A DNA stretch of 64,000 bases, from positions 21,702,991-21,766,990 of the forward strand of contig CP136061.1 in assembly GCA_032622095.1 (NCBI GenBank). Reading direction: 5' to 3'. The translations under genes were made by a program, and so were the position numbers. The notes under the pieces were generated by a model. That model was not told the DNA's origin. It did no database searches and was given only the letters and a program-made list of their open reading frames with translations. Positions 1-10,980 of this stretch are shown here, piece after piece (position 1 is the first letter of the stretch; each line of letters starts with the position of its first letter). The stretch comes from Siphonodentalium dalli. Taxonomy: Eukaryota; Mollusca; Scaphopoda; Gadilida; Siphonodentaliidae.

Positions 1-381
1 AGTACAACGAAAACGAAAGTAACTTTTAATTATTTTTTTGTTTGAGAAGATTGTTTCAAACCGTGAGATTAGGAGGTGTCGCGTGACACTGTGAGATGCA
101 TGCTGAAAGCGGGAGTCTCACGGCGAATCCGTGACAAGTAACAGGTCTGACTGGGGCATATTTTGGCTGAGAAAATGTTTTGAGAATATTAGGCAGACAG
201 TTTTACTCCCAAATTTCAGTAGACTTTGTAAGTTTTCGATACAATATCTTGACTTCCCTTTGTTGGATGCTATCGACTTATACATTAAAAGAAAGGAAAT
301 TTCATGGCCAATAAGACACATTGAAATATATTGTGACGGAGATGAATATTTTTGAGAATCTATGAGGAATATTATAGCTGG

Positions 382-550
382 TGTGTTTTCAAGCCTTGAA
401 ATAGTGAGTCTTGTCATTTGCAGAATGAGGTCCCCAGAGGGTGAATTTAGTGATGCTACCCCGCATAGCGGGCTAGCATCACCAAATTCACCCTCTGGGA
501 ACCTCATTCTGCAAATGACAAGACTCACTATTTCAAGGCTTGTGTGTTTT
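382..550. mobile_element. Family A palindromic MITE (hAT-like), copy A1
   Basis: This is a near-perfect foldback (390-542) with ends CAAGCCTTGAAAT / ATTTCAAGGCTTG. It is flanked by a perfect 8-bp direct repeat TGTGTTTT (382-389 and 543-550). The 8-bp target duplication is what hAT transposases leave. The hairpin core begins GCAGAATGAGGTCCCC and ends with its complement. It has no coding capacity, so it is a non-autonomous element. Both arms carry the same copy-specific variant (GTGAGTCTTG where other copies read G(G/T)GTGTCTG). Confidence 0.85.
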
Positions 551-602
551 TCACAAAATCAAACTTGTGAACCTTGTCACTGAAGTATATATATAGAATA
601 TG

Positions 603-739
603 TACAGTAATTCCCTAAGTAATCGACTCCTTAAACACAGCAGAATTATGGGTAACTTTTCAGGATTTAGTCGGAAATATGGCTTATTGCCATTCATCGG
701 AAAGCTCTCCCCGAGTCGATTACTTAGGGCATTACTGTA
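603..739. mobile_element. TA-flanked MITE (mariner-like), shortened copy M1
   Basis: The inverted ends read TACAGTAAT.CCCTAAGTAATCGACT and are bounded by TA, consistent with a Tc1/mariner-type TA duplication. A longer, fully palindromic relative sits at 56917-57120. Compared with it, this copy has lost most of the right internal arm. Confidence 0.7.
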
Positions 740-856
740 GCTAGTGTCGTCGCTTAAAATGTTTATGTCCGTGAGGGGGATTTGAGCATCTATTAGCCTC
801 GCCCAATAGATGCCAAATCCCCCGAGGGACATAACAGTTTTAGCGACAACATTAGC
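740..856. mobile_element. TA-flanked palindromic MITE abutting M1
   Basis: A foldback with arms GCTA.TGTCGTCGCT... and its complement, flanked by TA at 738-739 and 857-858. The left TA is also the right TA of the neighbouring element. It is non-coding and no second copy was seen. Confidence 0.55.
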
Positions 857-1542
857 TACATATTTTATTTATCCATCGCACAAAACATGCATTTTGTTCG
901 GTAAATCTGTCATTTTCCTCAGTTTTACATTCGTTACTTCGATGACGCCCTTACATTTATTAGGTCAAGCAAACTAATTAGTATTCATGACGTGGCAAAA
1001 CCGGAGTGCAGCTTAGAGAGAAATAGTTCATTGGGTTTTTTAATAGTTATTCTAAGCTGACCTTCAGCTAATGATTTATAGATGTTTTAGAGCGAAAACA
1101 CATATCCGATTACGAATTTTGTATCAATTGCGGTGAATTATGGACGATAAAAAGGTCCCAAAATCACAATGACGTCATTCAGGTCGGTTGATGTCCCTAG
1201 TTACCTGTGCAATTTGCATATAGAATTACGTCATGAAATTAGTACTAACCTAATAAGATACGTTGACCTAATAAAGCTACTTTGACGTAATAAACGTAAC
1301 GTTTATTAGGCAGGCTTTATGTAGGCAATAGAGGTAGTGAGCGGTGGATAAATTGGTATATCTGGTATTTCCCCCAGGGGCCTGTGACTAAACCTTGAAG
1401 ACTTAAAAAAATAAGAACATATTTAACCCAATAATTGACCAGGAAGTATGAACCATGCAATAACTCCCAGCGTGTACATACTAACAACAATTATTAAATA
1501 TTGAGAGAAATATTCCAAGTAAGAGTAATTTTCAGAACTGAT
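857..1542. other. Unassigned intergenic DNA
   Basis: AT-rich DNA with no recognisable gene, exon or full element. A few short TTATTAGG-type inverted motifs lie near 1245-1310, but no element boundaries could be drawn. Confidence 0.4.
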
Positions 1543-1589
1543 TCAGTGAATTATATACAAATATTCGATATTTGTATATAATTCACTGA
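1543..1589. repeat. Perfect 22-bp-arm hairpin
   Basis: The arms TCAGTGAATTATATACAAAT(AT) are exact complements separated by TCG. It is AT-rich and isolated, with no TIR or TSD beyond the hairpin. It may be a residue of a small foldback element. Confidence 0.6.
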
Positions 1590-1876
1590 TGCTATGAAAT
1601 CAGAGATGACAATTATGTCATTGAGAGTGCATAATTTTGCGTTTCTTAACACATTTTTATTGCGTTGTCATGCAGGATAAATTTCCCATAATATTTGTAC
1701 ATGCTTGGAATTGAGAGATAGAAGAAATCTAAAAAGTTACAAAATATAAATATATTAAGTATAAAATTGTTTACTATATTGATTACAATAACTATAGTAT
1801 TCAAATTTATTGAAAACTGATCCAAAGATATCATTTAAAAAAATATGATTAGATTTAGAAGAAAAAAAGTTTCAAC

Positions 1877-2274
1877 TTAACCCTTTACCCAACAGAAGGG
1901 CCCTGTGCCAATGCATTATCTTATATATGCGAGTCGACCATAGGTCGCCTCGCATATATAAGAGAATGCATTGGCTTAACAGATTAAAAATTATAAAATT
2001 GTTAAAGAATGTAAAATAAATGGTAAAAAGTGTTAAAAAAAGATTTTTTTAGGCCAATGTATTCTCTTATATATGCGAGGCGACCTATGGTCGACTCGCA
2101 TATATAAGAGAATGCGTTGGCACAGGGCATAACTGTAACCATCACAATGTGGTCAATGAACCGGTTCTAATGATATCCATATTTGTATGGTTTTATTGAG
2201 ACAGACCCAAGATATTTTAGGCTGTTGAAGCTTTATTTGGCCGGTTTTGGCCGGTTTGTTGGGTAAAGGGTTAA
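1877..2274 (+). mobile_element. TTAA-flanked twin-hairpin MITE, family B1, copy a
   Basis: The ends are TTAACCCTTTACCCAACA and its complement TGTTGGGTAAAGGGTTAA, so the target duplication is TTAA, as in piggyBac and Kolobok. Two internal ~70-bp hairpins (about 1907-1977 and 2053-2127) both read CCAATGC.TTCTCTTATATA..., and an AT-rich spacer separates them. The right arm contains GGCCGGTTTTGGCCGG. It is non-coding. Confidence 0.85.
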
Positions 2275-2520
2275 AGTTAATAATGTAGCCAATAAGGGTT
2301 TTTCAATTGATAACAATTTTCAAGATTGAACTGAAATACTGTCATATGAGTTCCTAAATGAATAGATAAACTATTAGTACTGTACACAATTGTTAACTGA
2401 TTACTTAGAGATTAGAATGAGAGTTTCTTGATAGTATTATTTACAAAGTCTGAAGTTATAAATGTTGAAATAGAACATGTGCTTGTATTGAAAACCAGCA
2501 GGATCTGCTGGGACCACTAT

Positions 2521-2920
2521 TTAACCCTTTACCCAACAGAACGGCCCTGTGCCAATGCATTCTCTTATATATGCGAGTCGACCATAGGTCGCCTCGCATA
2601 TATAAGAGAATGCATTGGCTTAACACATTAAAAATTATAAAATTGTTAAAGAATGTAAGAAAAAATGGTAAAAAGTGTTAAAAAAAGATTTTTTTTAGGC
2701 CAATGCATTCTCTTATATATGCGAGGCGACCTATGGTCGACTCGCATATATAAGAGAATGCATTGGCACAGGGCATAACTGTAACTATCACAATGTGGTC
2801 AAGGAGCCGGTTCCAATGATATCCATATTTGTATGGTTCTATTGAGACAGACCGAAGATATTTTAGGCTGTTGAAGCTTTATTTGGCCGGTTTTGGCCGG
2901 TTTGTTGGGTAAAGGGTTAA
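2521..2920 (+). mobile_element. TTAA-flanked twin-hairpin MITE, family B1, copy b
   Basis: Same structure and orientation as the copy about 250 bp upstream, with TTAA at both ends, two ATGCATTCTCTTATATATGC hairpins and a GGCCGGTTTTGGCCGG right arm. The two copies are very similar, which suggests recent activity or a local duplication. Confidence 0.85.
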
Positions 2921-3266
2921 ACTAACTTTTGTTTTCTAAAGAAGCAATACGTAATGAAAGACATATGGTGAAATATGATAAGTTAGTATCCAACACTATC
3001 CCCATTTGAAGAATGTAGCAATGAACTAAGATTTCGAAAATTTCAACCACATCGACTAACATTTCAGAGAAAACAACGGTTGCACTACGCACAAAAGTAA
3101 ATATTTACATAAACATCACGGTAATGATTCCGCAAATAATAAACAGTCCATGTGATTTGTTTACAACAATGACAATGTTTTCTGTCTACATGGACATAAC
3201 AAAATGTTGAACTGACTAGCTGATATTGGTGTAAATTTTCTGGTTAAGTTGTTTTAGATATTAGTC

Positions 3267-3433
3267 ATTAGACACAAGCCTTGAAATAGTGTGTCTGTCA
3301 TTTGCAGAACGAGGTCCCCAGAGGGTGAATTTAGTGATTGCGGGCTAGCATCACCAAATTCACCCTCTGGGGACCTCATTCTGCTTACACCTCTGCAAAT
3401 GACAGACACCCTATTTCAAGGCTTGATTAGACA
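3267..3433. mobile_element. Family A palindromic MITE, copy A2
   Basis: The element (3275-3425) is flanked by the perfect 8-bp duplication ATTAGACA. Ends and hairpin are as in A1, but part of the loop is missing and a TTACACCTC insertion follows the right end of the hairpin, marking derivation from a longer parent with two hairpins. Confidence 0.85.
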
Positions 3434-3696
3434 ACAATAATTAGGACATTGCAAAGTCAATTTCCCCATTTGTCAGAACAATTTTTTAAGCATGCGAGAG
3501 CGCAGTTTTTTATTTCTGGGGTGCACGCTAACCAAGCTACCTCTGGGTTTAATATCAGTTGCCTGTGGCCATTATTACCCAAACAAATGTCCACAAAAGT
3601 TAGTTGATAGACGCCATATGATTTATTTCATCCAATAAAGTATCATTGACACATTTTTAATGAGTTTGCAGATGCAATCATTATGACTGTTGTGTA

Positions 3697-4169
3697 TTAA
3701 CCCTTTCAGTGCCAGGGGCCGATATCATCGGCCCTAATTTACGGTCTGTAAAATCGGCCCTAAAAAAATAAAAAAAATAAAAAATGTTTTTTTTTATTTT
3801 TTTAGATTTTTTTGGGTATGCTTAAGCATGCTATAGCGATTTTAAAAACAAACTGGATAAAACCTTAGGGGCACGTTATAACTCAAAACTATCACCAAGT
3901 ATTCATAGTAATAATGTTGATGCCCATGAAAAACGTAATATTTCCCTGGCACTAAACCTACAAAATAAGTCTGTTAAAGAATATAAGAAATAATTATTAA
4001 AATTGTAAAAAATTGTAAAAAATAATAACAAATGATGAAAAATTGTTAGGCCAATGCATTCTCTTATATATGCGAAGCGACCTATGGTCGACTCGCATAT
4101 ATAAGAGAATGCATTGGCACAGGGTATATGGGTTGATACAAAAATCGGTCCTGGCACTGAAAGGGTTAA
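3697..4169 (+). mobile_element. TTAA-flanked MITE, family B2
   Basis: The ends are TTAACCCTTTCAGTGCCAGG and its complement, with TTAA at both sides. The interior carries one hairpin of the family B type (about 4051-4122). The left interior has GGCCGATATCATCGGCC. A truncated second copy is at 56600-56703. It is non-coding. Confidence 0.8.
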
Positions 4170-4494
4170 TCAGAAATTTGAATCCATAAACGGGTAAGTT
4201 TTATCTTATTTCGGATCAAATTTGTATAAACTTACCACAATTATTTCGTACGATTAAATTTTTTTTTGACATATAAACATTGAATAAAAAGGTATGCAGG
4301 GTATCGGGACCAAGTATGTGGGAAATTGAATTTGCGTGTCCTTACCATGTTACAGAATGAGTTAGAAGTTATTTAAACAGAATGTACAATATAGAGTTTC
4401 TTCAAATAGTTAAGTTCAGATAAATAAAACTTTATTTATCACAATACTTTCCATTAACCTCAACACTGCAGGAGGTCCATACACAGAGCACAAA
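4170..4494. other. Unassigned AT-rich DNA
   Basis: I see no gene, exon or repeat boundary here. Confidence 0.4.
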
Positions 4495-4782
4495 TGTCAT
4501 GTCATGTCATGTGCTACATGGCTATGTCATGTGTTATATCGCTATGTCATGTGCCATATGGCTATGTCATGTTCCATACGGCTATGTCATGCGCTATACG
4601 GCAGTCATGTGCTATATGGCTATGTCATGTGCCATATGGCTATGTCATGTTCCATACGGCTATGTCATGCGCTATACGGCAGTCATGTGCTATATGGCTA
4701 TGTCATGTTCCATACGGCTATGTCATGTTCCATACGGCTATGTCATGCGCTATACGGCAGTCATGTGCTATATGGCTATGCT
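4495..4782 (+). repeat. Minisatellite with 78-bp higher-order unit
   Basis: The basic unit is 20 bp, GCTATGTCATGTTCCATACG and variants, alternating with an 18-bp form GCAGTCATGTGCTATATG. The 20+20+20+18 pattern recurs three times as a 78-bp higher-order unit after a degenerate start of TGTCA repeats. All three plus-strand frames are open only because of the repeat; no protein is implied. Confidence 0.85.
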
Positions 4783-5325
4783 GAGTATGTAATTATTTCA
4801 TTGTAATCACAATCAGTCAAAACATTTATCAGCTAATCAGAATTGTGTGCCATGAAAAGAGTATCTTTAAAGTTTTGCATGATAGATGTTCAAGCAGAGT
4901 TTGTGATAAATCTTTAATAATATCGCCATTATACCCATGATGCATACATTTCGATAATGTGTATGAATATATATTTACATACTAAGTGTTGTCATCACTA
5001 AATCCAGCATTCTGATTGGTCGGCGCCCACGTGGCTAGTTGCAGTTATTTCTCGGTGAATGCGCTACGGCTCATAACACCAAGCTCATAACACCATTGAT
5101 ACGTCATTGGGTTTGGAAAGACGAACGCGTAATGTTTTGGGCGCATTTGGACTCGCACAGGATTGACTTAATACATCATCGGGTTTCAATATGAAGAGAA
5201 ATTGTTCCAATTAACTTTTGCCAAGAGTGCTATTGGGTATTTTGGGCTGTTTTTGTCACGATACACTTTTCGATTTAAATACATTTACAAAAGTGGCTTT
5301 TTCGCTACTGGTAAATGTATATAAA

Positions 5326-5489
5326 TATAAGGATTAACTGTCATGTGGACTATTTTTTATGGAGATGTAACCGTGAGGTAAGTGGTCATAACTTGTATGT
5401 AAAACCCTTCGGGTTTTACACAAGTTATGTCCCCTTACCTCACGGTTACATCTCCATAAAAACAGTCCACATGACAGTTAATCCTTATA
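5326..5489. mobile_element. TA-flanked palindromic MITE, ~160 bp
   Basis: A foldback starting TAAGGATTAACTGTCATGTG and ending with its complement, flanked by TA. The loop is centred on AAACCCTTCGGGTTT. It is non-coding. Confidence 0.65.
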
Positions 5490-5590
5490 TAACGCTAGTT
5501 AAAGTGACATAATTCACTAGTAAAATAATTGTTTATAATCACTCAAGAAATCAAGGTCAATCACACATAGGAATGTAATAAATAGAGAGT

Positions 5591-5738
5591 AATCTATTGG
5601 TTTTGATGATTACGTGAAATAATTCACGAGGAGAGCCGGGTCTGGTAAAACCAGAGCGAACGGAATGAACGAGGGTTTTACAAATAGAACAGGTCCCCTG
5701 AGTGAATTTTGTCAGACAATCATCAAAACCAATTGATT
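5591..5738. mobile_element. Small TIR element, ~148 bp
   Basis: Inverted ends AATC.ATTGGTTTTGATGATT (about 21 bp, one mismatch) enclose a non-coding interior with a GGTAAAACC / GGTTTTAC pair. No target duplication could be fixed. Confidence 0.55.
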
Positions 5739-5994
5739 ATTCTGTTTATTACACATTTTCCACCACTGAAAGGCAGTAATCCTAAAGAAAATGTGAACAA
5801 ATAGTCCCTGATCTGCTGATCTTATGAGCTCACCCGGGACATAATTCACAAGTGTGACATTATCACCTTTAATTCACATTTAAATCTATTATATTTTTCA
5901 CTGCAAAATGGCCTTTATGCAAACGACATGGCACAACCTCATTCAGCAGTGAAATGGTTAAGAGTGTCGTTAATGAATATTATTATGAAGAAAT

Positions 5995-6458
5995 ATGTAG
6001 TACAAGACTGATTATGGCGTGCCTGTCATTTACAGAATGAGGTCCCCAGAGGGTGAATTTAGTAATGCTATCCCGCACAGCAGGCTAGCATCACCAAATT
6101 CACCCTCAAGGGACCTCATTCGGCATGGCCTCATATGCTATGGGAGACATAGACTCAGATTGAAGATCCCAAATGGTGAATATTGTGATGTACACCCATT
6201 GGGAATATCTATTATGCAATGTGTCGTCTGCTAATTTGGGGACATAGAGAAACTAAACTAAAAAAGGAATATAATCTATGTGAATATGTTTCTATAGAAA
6301 TTTGATAATAAAAAAACTTCCCAGAGAAGATGAGGCCGAAGCAGAATGAGGTCCCCAGAGGGTGAATTTAGTGATGCTAGCCCAGCGTCACTAAATTCAC
6401 CCTATGGGGACCTCATTCTGCAAATGACAGGCACACTATACTCAGGCTTGATATAGTT
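5995..6458. mobile_element. Family A long MITE, copy A3
   Basis: This copy (6003-6450) shows the longer parent form. Each end carries a GCAGAATGAGG...CCTCATTCTGC hairpin, and a ~200-bp unique interior lies between them. The flanks ATGTAGTA / ATATAGTT are a degraded 8-bp duplication. The interior contains ATGCTATGGGAGACATAG and a run near CTAAACTAAA also present in copies A9 and A10. Confidence 0.8.
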
Positions 6459-8862
6459 AAAGACTATAAAGAATGTAGGTTACCTTATAAAGCAGAATGA
6501 TAAGTCTTTCATTGAACCACATTCAGTGATTGTCATAACAATAGAAATAACATGAAGTGAAATAATGTCATTATCACCCCTGGTCCAGTAGTCCTGCTAT
6601 TGTGGTATGGTATTGGTGGGTCCTGCTGAATATCTACGACGCTGTTAGGGCAAATTGATGCTGTTAAGGAAAAGTAGTTATTTTTGTTTCAGTTGTCATC
6701 ATCGCTGTGTACGAAATAATCTGATTATATCCAGGCAAAGCCAACACGTGTATGAAACATTCAAAAACACATATTGGGAACTAGTTCAATACTGGTTGTA
6801 TTAGTTGTTGCAAATCGACAATAATCAAGATGGCTGTTCACGTCCATTTGCAAACACCAGCGCAGCCATTATTACATTTTTCAAAAATATATATGTTCTT
6901 GAATGTTTCATACAGACACAGGCTTTGCTCAAATTAGCCAAACAGCGCAAAAATGTCAACTTTAGAAAAAAATAATCGTACTTTTTCTTAACGACATTAG
7001 TTTGTCATAACAGCATCATAGCAATTCAGCAGGCACCACCAGCATAATAGCACATTAGCAGGACCACTTGGCCAGGGTGAGTATGCACACAAGGACTGTC
7101 ATGAAAACTGAAAGCTAATCTGCTCAAAAGAGCACAAAATTTCACATGCTTTGTGTATTTTTATCACCGAAGCTTCATCTGCCGATATATGATATGATTA
7201 CATTTTATTAATCAGTCATTGTCTTCATCATGGACACCACAGGTCAAGTGAGATATTTTTTGGCAGGCAATAATTTGCATAGATCAGTTTTAGACACATA
7301 TTCAACCATATTTATATAAATGAACACCTCATCTTTGTCATAGCCGGAGTTGATCCAAAATTTATGATGGGATGGACAGGAAGACAGCCATTTACATGGC
7401 TATGTCCATTGCAGGCAAAATTCCACCAAGTTGGGAGTAAGTGTGATGTATTTTTTTATATAACACTTGCTCTCAAATGGGCGAGAAATTGGTTTGCAAA
7501 CAAATATCTGAATCCATTTTATATATATATCCATGCCTTGTATTTAATGTGTAACGTTCTTTTGCCAATAAATCATCTCTCTATCTTTAATAGGTAGCAT
7601 CATAATTTTAAAGCAGATGGAACAAAAATTGCACTAAAAGCATAGGCAGAGAGACAATCATAGAAACAATTAATTGACAGTGACCACATCAAAACTGCAT
7701 GCCACAAGAAGAATGTAATTACAGCGATATGCTGTACGAATATAACTTAGTGGGATATCTCAGATCTGCTCCCGGCTTCAATATTCAAGTGCAAATTAGG
7801 CCACGAAAAGTCAATTTCCAGTTTCTCAGGCCAAAAATATTTAAAATCATGTATGTGCGCGGTTTTAATTTTATCATTTATTTCCTGACGCACACACGAA
7901 CGATCATTGCACCGGTGGATCGGCTAGCTCTGAGGGTTTTATTGTTATTTTTTTCTACTCACCGACTGGCATCGAAAGCATGGGTTATTATACCTTCCCA
8001 GGTTCAGAAAATGTTGGGAGAACTTTGTAATGGATATAAACTAATTTAATCTGATATTAAGAATGACAAATTATGACATTGTACTACCCGTACATCATAT
8101 AGGGATTACCTAGAATGATATATTTTAATATCAGCACAATCACTTTTCCAGATAGCAGATTCATATAAAAAAAAAGATAAAGTGATCTTCCAAACTTCAT
8201 AGAAAGTCTTGGTTAAGTTATTCTGCTGACCAATTAGAGACTGTATATGTACCGCAATGGATGATAGACAATAAAACTTTTTTTAAAACATGGCCAATAT
8301 ACACTGATTGTCAAACTGAGTTTTTATTGCGTTCCGGTTTGCATTCCAGAACTTGTTTTTTATACCTTTTCGATTGATCCAACTTCCTGCTGACTGCAGT
8401 TTGAAATATTCAACACATTTGACCAATAAACAAGGGGGGTTTGGACAGCCTGTGGTGACAATATACATGATAGTTATCGTTGCCAATGGTCTTTTGTTGA
8501 ATATCCAAATCGTAATAAAATAGTCCAACGCGGGCCAACGCTATGCCTGAGAATCAAAACCCTTTTTTTTTTGGCCTTACAGTAATAAATCAAGAATCTC
8601 AATTGGGAATGTTTGTATAAAAAATATAACACAAATATATTCGTACAGGTATAAAAAAAAAATTCCCAGCAGATTGAACGCGAATAAAAATGTTGCACAC
8701 GTTGGGTTTTGTGACCATGCGCAAAGGCCTGAGAAACGTGAATTTGACTTGGTGTGGCCTTATGGGGAAGATTTCCATATATATCACTGATGATTTGCCA
8801 CCAACTGCATGAGATATTCCACACAAAATAAATCCCACCTGATCTGACGGACTATAACTCAC
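6459..8862. other. DNA downstream of the last visible STRIP exon
   Basis: This lies on the 3' side of the STRIP exons (minus strand) and is presumably intron. No further STRIP exon was recognised. About 8665-8765 resembles 11301-11410 (shared GCAGATTGAACGC.AATAAAA-type sequence), an old dispersed repeat. The remainder has no feature I can support. Confidence 0.4.
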
Positions 8863-9051
8863 TCTTTTGCCGCCTCGTAATGGCCGTCGGGGGAAATTCT
8901 GTTCGACCAAGTCTGTAGTGGATGCTGGAGGTGAAGACGCCCGCATGTTACGACACACTTCCAGGGGGTCTTCAGTTAATATAGGTAGATCGTGGTTCAA
9001 CCTCACCTGGTTTTTGGCATGATACTGATCCTCCATGCCGCCCAGAGACAT
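8863..9051 (-). CDS. STRIP1: STRIP1/2 exon, eighth seen (residues around RNMRASSPPAS)
   Basis: The 63-codon exon has acceptor TTCAACAG at its upstream (high-coordinate) side and donor AGA|GTGAGT at 8862, both in phase 0. The product runs from MSLGGMEDQ to LRGGKR and contains RNMRASSPPASTTDLVEQ, which aligns with the RNMRAASPPASASDLIEQ stretch of human STRIP1 just after the N1221 core. STRIP scaffolds STRIPAK, which joins PP2A, striatins, MOB4 and GCKIII kinases and controls Hippo signalling and the cytoskeleton. The following exon was not found, so the C-terminal DUF3402 half is outside the window or unseen. A family A MITE begins 38 bp upstream of the acceptor. STRIP1 versus STRIP2 cannot be decided. 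Confidence 0.92.
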
Positions 9052-9081
9052 CTGTTGAACAAATGTAAATATTACAGATGT

Positions 9082-9499
9082 ATTCAGGGCAAGCTTGGAT
9101 ATAGTGTGTCTGACATTTGCAGAATGAGGTCCCCAGAGGGTGAATTTAGTGATGCTACCCAGCACAGCGAGATAGCATCACCAAATTCACCATCTGGGCA
9201 CCTCATTCTGCTCAGGCACATTGTTTTGGTTACTTTTTCCCTTCTGTTCAGTATCTAGATCGCCTGATTTGCAGAAGATAAATTGGATAATCGAGGGGAC
9301 AAATGGGTGAAAATCACTAACTTGGGATTTTCAATCTGATCCTAGGTCTCCCATAGCAGTTGACGCCTAAGCAGAATGAGGTTCCAGAGGATGAATTTGG
9401 TGATGCTAGCCCAATGTGTGAGATAGCATCACTAAATTCACCCTCTGGGGGCCTCATTCTGCAAATGACTGACACAGTATATCCAGGTTTGATTCAGGG
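9082..9499. mobile_element. Family A long MITE, copy A4
   Basis: The element (9090-9491) is flanked by a perfect 8-bp duplication ATTCAGGG. It has two terminal hairpins and a ~200-bp interior in the opposite orientation to A3. It lies in a STRIP intron, 38 bp from an exon. Confidence 0.85.
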
Positions 9500-9765
9500 T
9501 TCAAGCCTTCAATATGAATCAGCCAAGGACATTATCCTAAACAAAATTTGAAATGACCTCGACTGAGTTTGTGTAGACAACAATGACTAAACTTCATTTT
9601 CCTCTGGTCTACGTAGGTTTAGCTATATTATAAAGAGATGACACATTTTGAAAAAACAAAGATATCCCCACTAATCCTGAATTCATTTCCTGTAAATTAT
9701 TATTTTAGTTTGAAAAAGAGGTCTGGTCATGACAGTGTTCTGCGGTATTAAGCTTATCTCAGACT

Positions 9766-9935
9766 TTAACCATTCCATGATGGGAGTTGCGCTGGGGCAG
9801 CATTAAAGATCCTATGCCAGCACATTCTCTTACACATGCGAGTCTCCCATTGGGAGCCTCGAATATATAAGAGAATGCTCTGGCTTGCAAGGCCAATGTA
9901 TTTTCTTAGATATGCATTGGCCGACTCCATGAGAA
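9766..9935 (+). mobile_element. TTAA MITE family B3, left-end fragment
   Basis: Starts TTAACCATTCCATGATGGGAG like the left end of the intact copy at 20128-20390 and contains a degraded TATATAAGAGAATGC hairpin. The right half is missing or rearranged. Confidence 0.65.
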
Positions 9936-10106
9936 CAGATGTAAACAGACACAGCCTATTTATATAGCTAAAAGTGGCTTACTTATTTCTATAAAGAATC
10001 TAAATAGGTTTATATCAAATCCCGTCACAGCAGTCTAAGCAATTCTAGGAACTAAGAAAGAATTGTGTAAACAAAGAAACAGGGAACTTTATCCAAACAC
10101 ATCGAT

Positions 10107-10583
10107 TTAAAGGTACTCAACCCGTAAAGAGGGTCCCCATCTCAACAGATTCCAACAACAACAATCCGATCGGAGGGTCCTATATTACTATTTCTTTGGC
10201 TTTGGGGGTAAAAAATATTTGATTCGAGTCGAGGAACCCATCAAACAAAGCTCAGAGTTATTAGATATTGATTTTTGAAATTTGTTATAAACTCGAGATC
10301 AGTACTACTAACTGCCGTAATCTGCTCTGGATGTGTACTCCAAATCTATTCAAACAGACAAGGATGAATAACTCTAAAATCAAGTGGTAATTTTAACGCA
10401 ATTTTGACTGAGTTCTGGGCCAGATAGTATTCCCGATAATGAAAAATAATAGATTTCTAAAATCGATATCTAACAAATCTGAGCTTTGATGGGTGACTTC
10501 CTCGACTCGAATCAAATATTTTTGACCCCCGAAGCCATTGAAATAGTAATTGAGAGGAGTTTTATCGGGTTGAGTACCTTTAA
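10107..10583 (+). mobile_element. TTAA-flanked element, family D, copy D1
   Basis: The ends TTAAAGGTACTCAACCCG and CGGGTTGAGTACCTTTAA are exact complements with TTAA at each side. The interior is non-coding. Shared internal sequence (around ATCAAATATTT and GCTCAGAGTTA) appears in D2 at 50328-50798. Its right TTAA is also the outer TTAA of the next element. Confidence 0.8.
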
Positions 10584-10712
10584 CCTTTTTATGATGGGAG
10601 CTTCCTAACTTTTTGCAAAAAACCCTGTGCCAATGCATTCTCTTATATATGCGAGTTGACCATAGGTCGCCTTGCATATATAAGAGAATGCATTGGCCTA
10701 ACAAAGAATGTA
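10580..10712 (-). mobile_element. TTAA MITE family B3, right-end fragment, inverted
   Basis: Starts at the TTAA shared with D1 and matches the right end of family B3 in reverse (ATGATGGGAGCTTCCT... then a CCTGTGCCAATGCATTC hairpin). The far end is missing. It stops 26 bp from the donor of a STRIP exon. Confidence 0.7.
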
Positions 10713-10738
10713 AGAAATAATGATAAAAAAATACTTAC

Positions 10739-10869
10739 TAAAACAATCTTCCATAAGAGCAGCAAGACTTTTTTCATTGGAAAATGTAATGCATTGCCAC
10801 TACAGAAGCGAGTAACCATTCCAAACAAACTAATGGCTAGGATCTCTTCTCCAGCTACCAGAGGAGTGG
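10739..10869 (-). CDS. STRIP1: STRIP1/2 exon, seventh seen ([11 protein letters not shown])
   Basis: The 131-bp exon is entered in phase 1 and left in phase 0, with acceptor AATTTCAG and donor TTA|GTAAGT. It encodes [24 protein letters not shown] and [13 protein letters not shown], matching human STRIP1 [28 protein letters not shown] almost residue for residue. This is the end of the N1221 domain. The acceptor and the first 19 exonic bases lie in a 49-bp tandem repeat, so an intact acceptor copy sits 49 bp upstream (see 10851-10980). Confidence 0.95.
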
Positions 10870-10980
10870 CTGAAATTAATACATACAGAATTAGATTGTC
10901 CAGCTACCAGAGGAGTGGCTGAAATTAATACATACAGAATTAGATTGTCCAGCTACCAGAGAAGTGGTTGAAATTCATTG
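10851..10980. repeat. 49-bp tandem repeat spanning a STRIP splice acceptor
   Basis: Units start at 10851, 10900 and 10949 with CCAGCTACCAGAG.AGTGG. On the minus strand each unit holds an acceptor (TTTCAG) followed by the first 19 bases of the exon. The unit nearest the exon is the one that keeps frame. The middle unit also has AG; in the third it is mutated to AA. Confidence 0.9.

Noticed and set aside
4494-4806. Three overlapping ~97-codon frames
   Set aside because: Pure minisatellite translation in all three frames.
1-8862. Further STRIP exons (acidic linker, DUF3402 part)
   Set aside because: No splice-bounded minus-strand segment with STRIP-like residues was seen.
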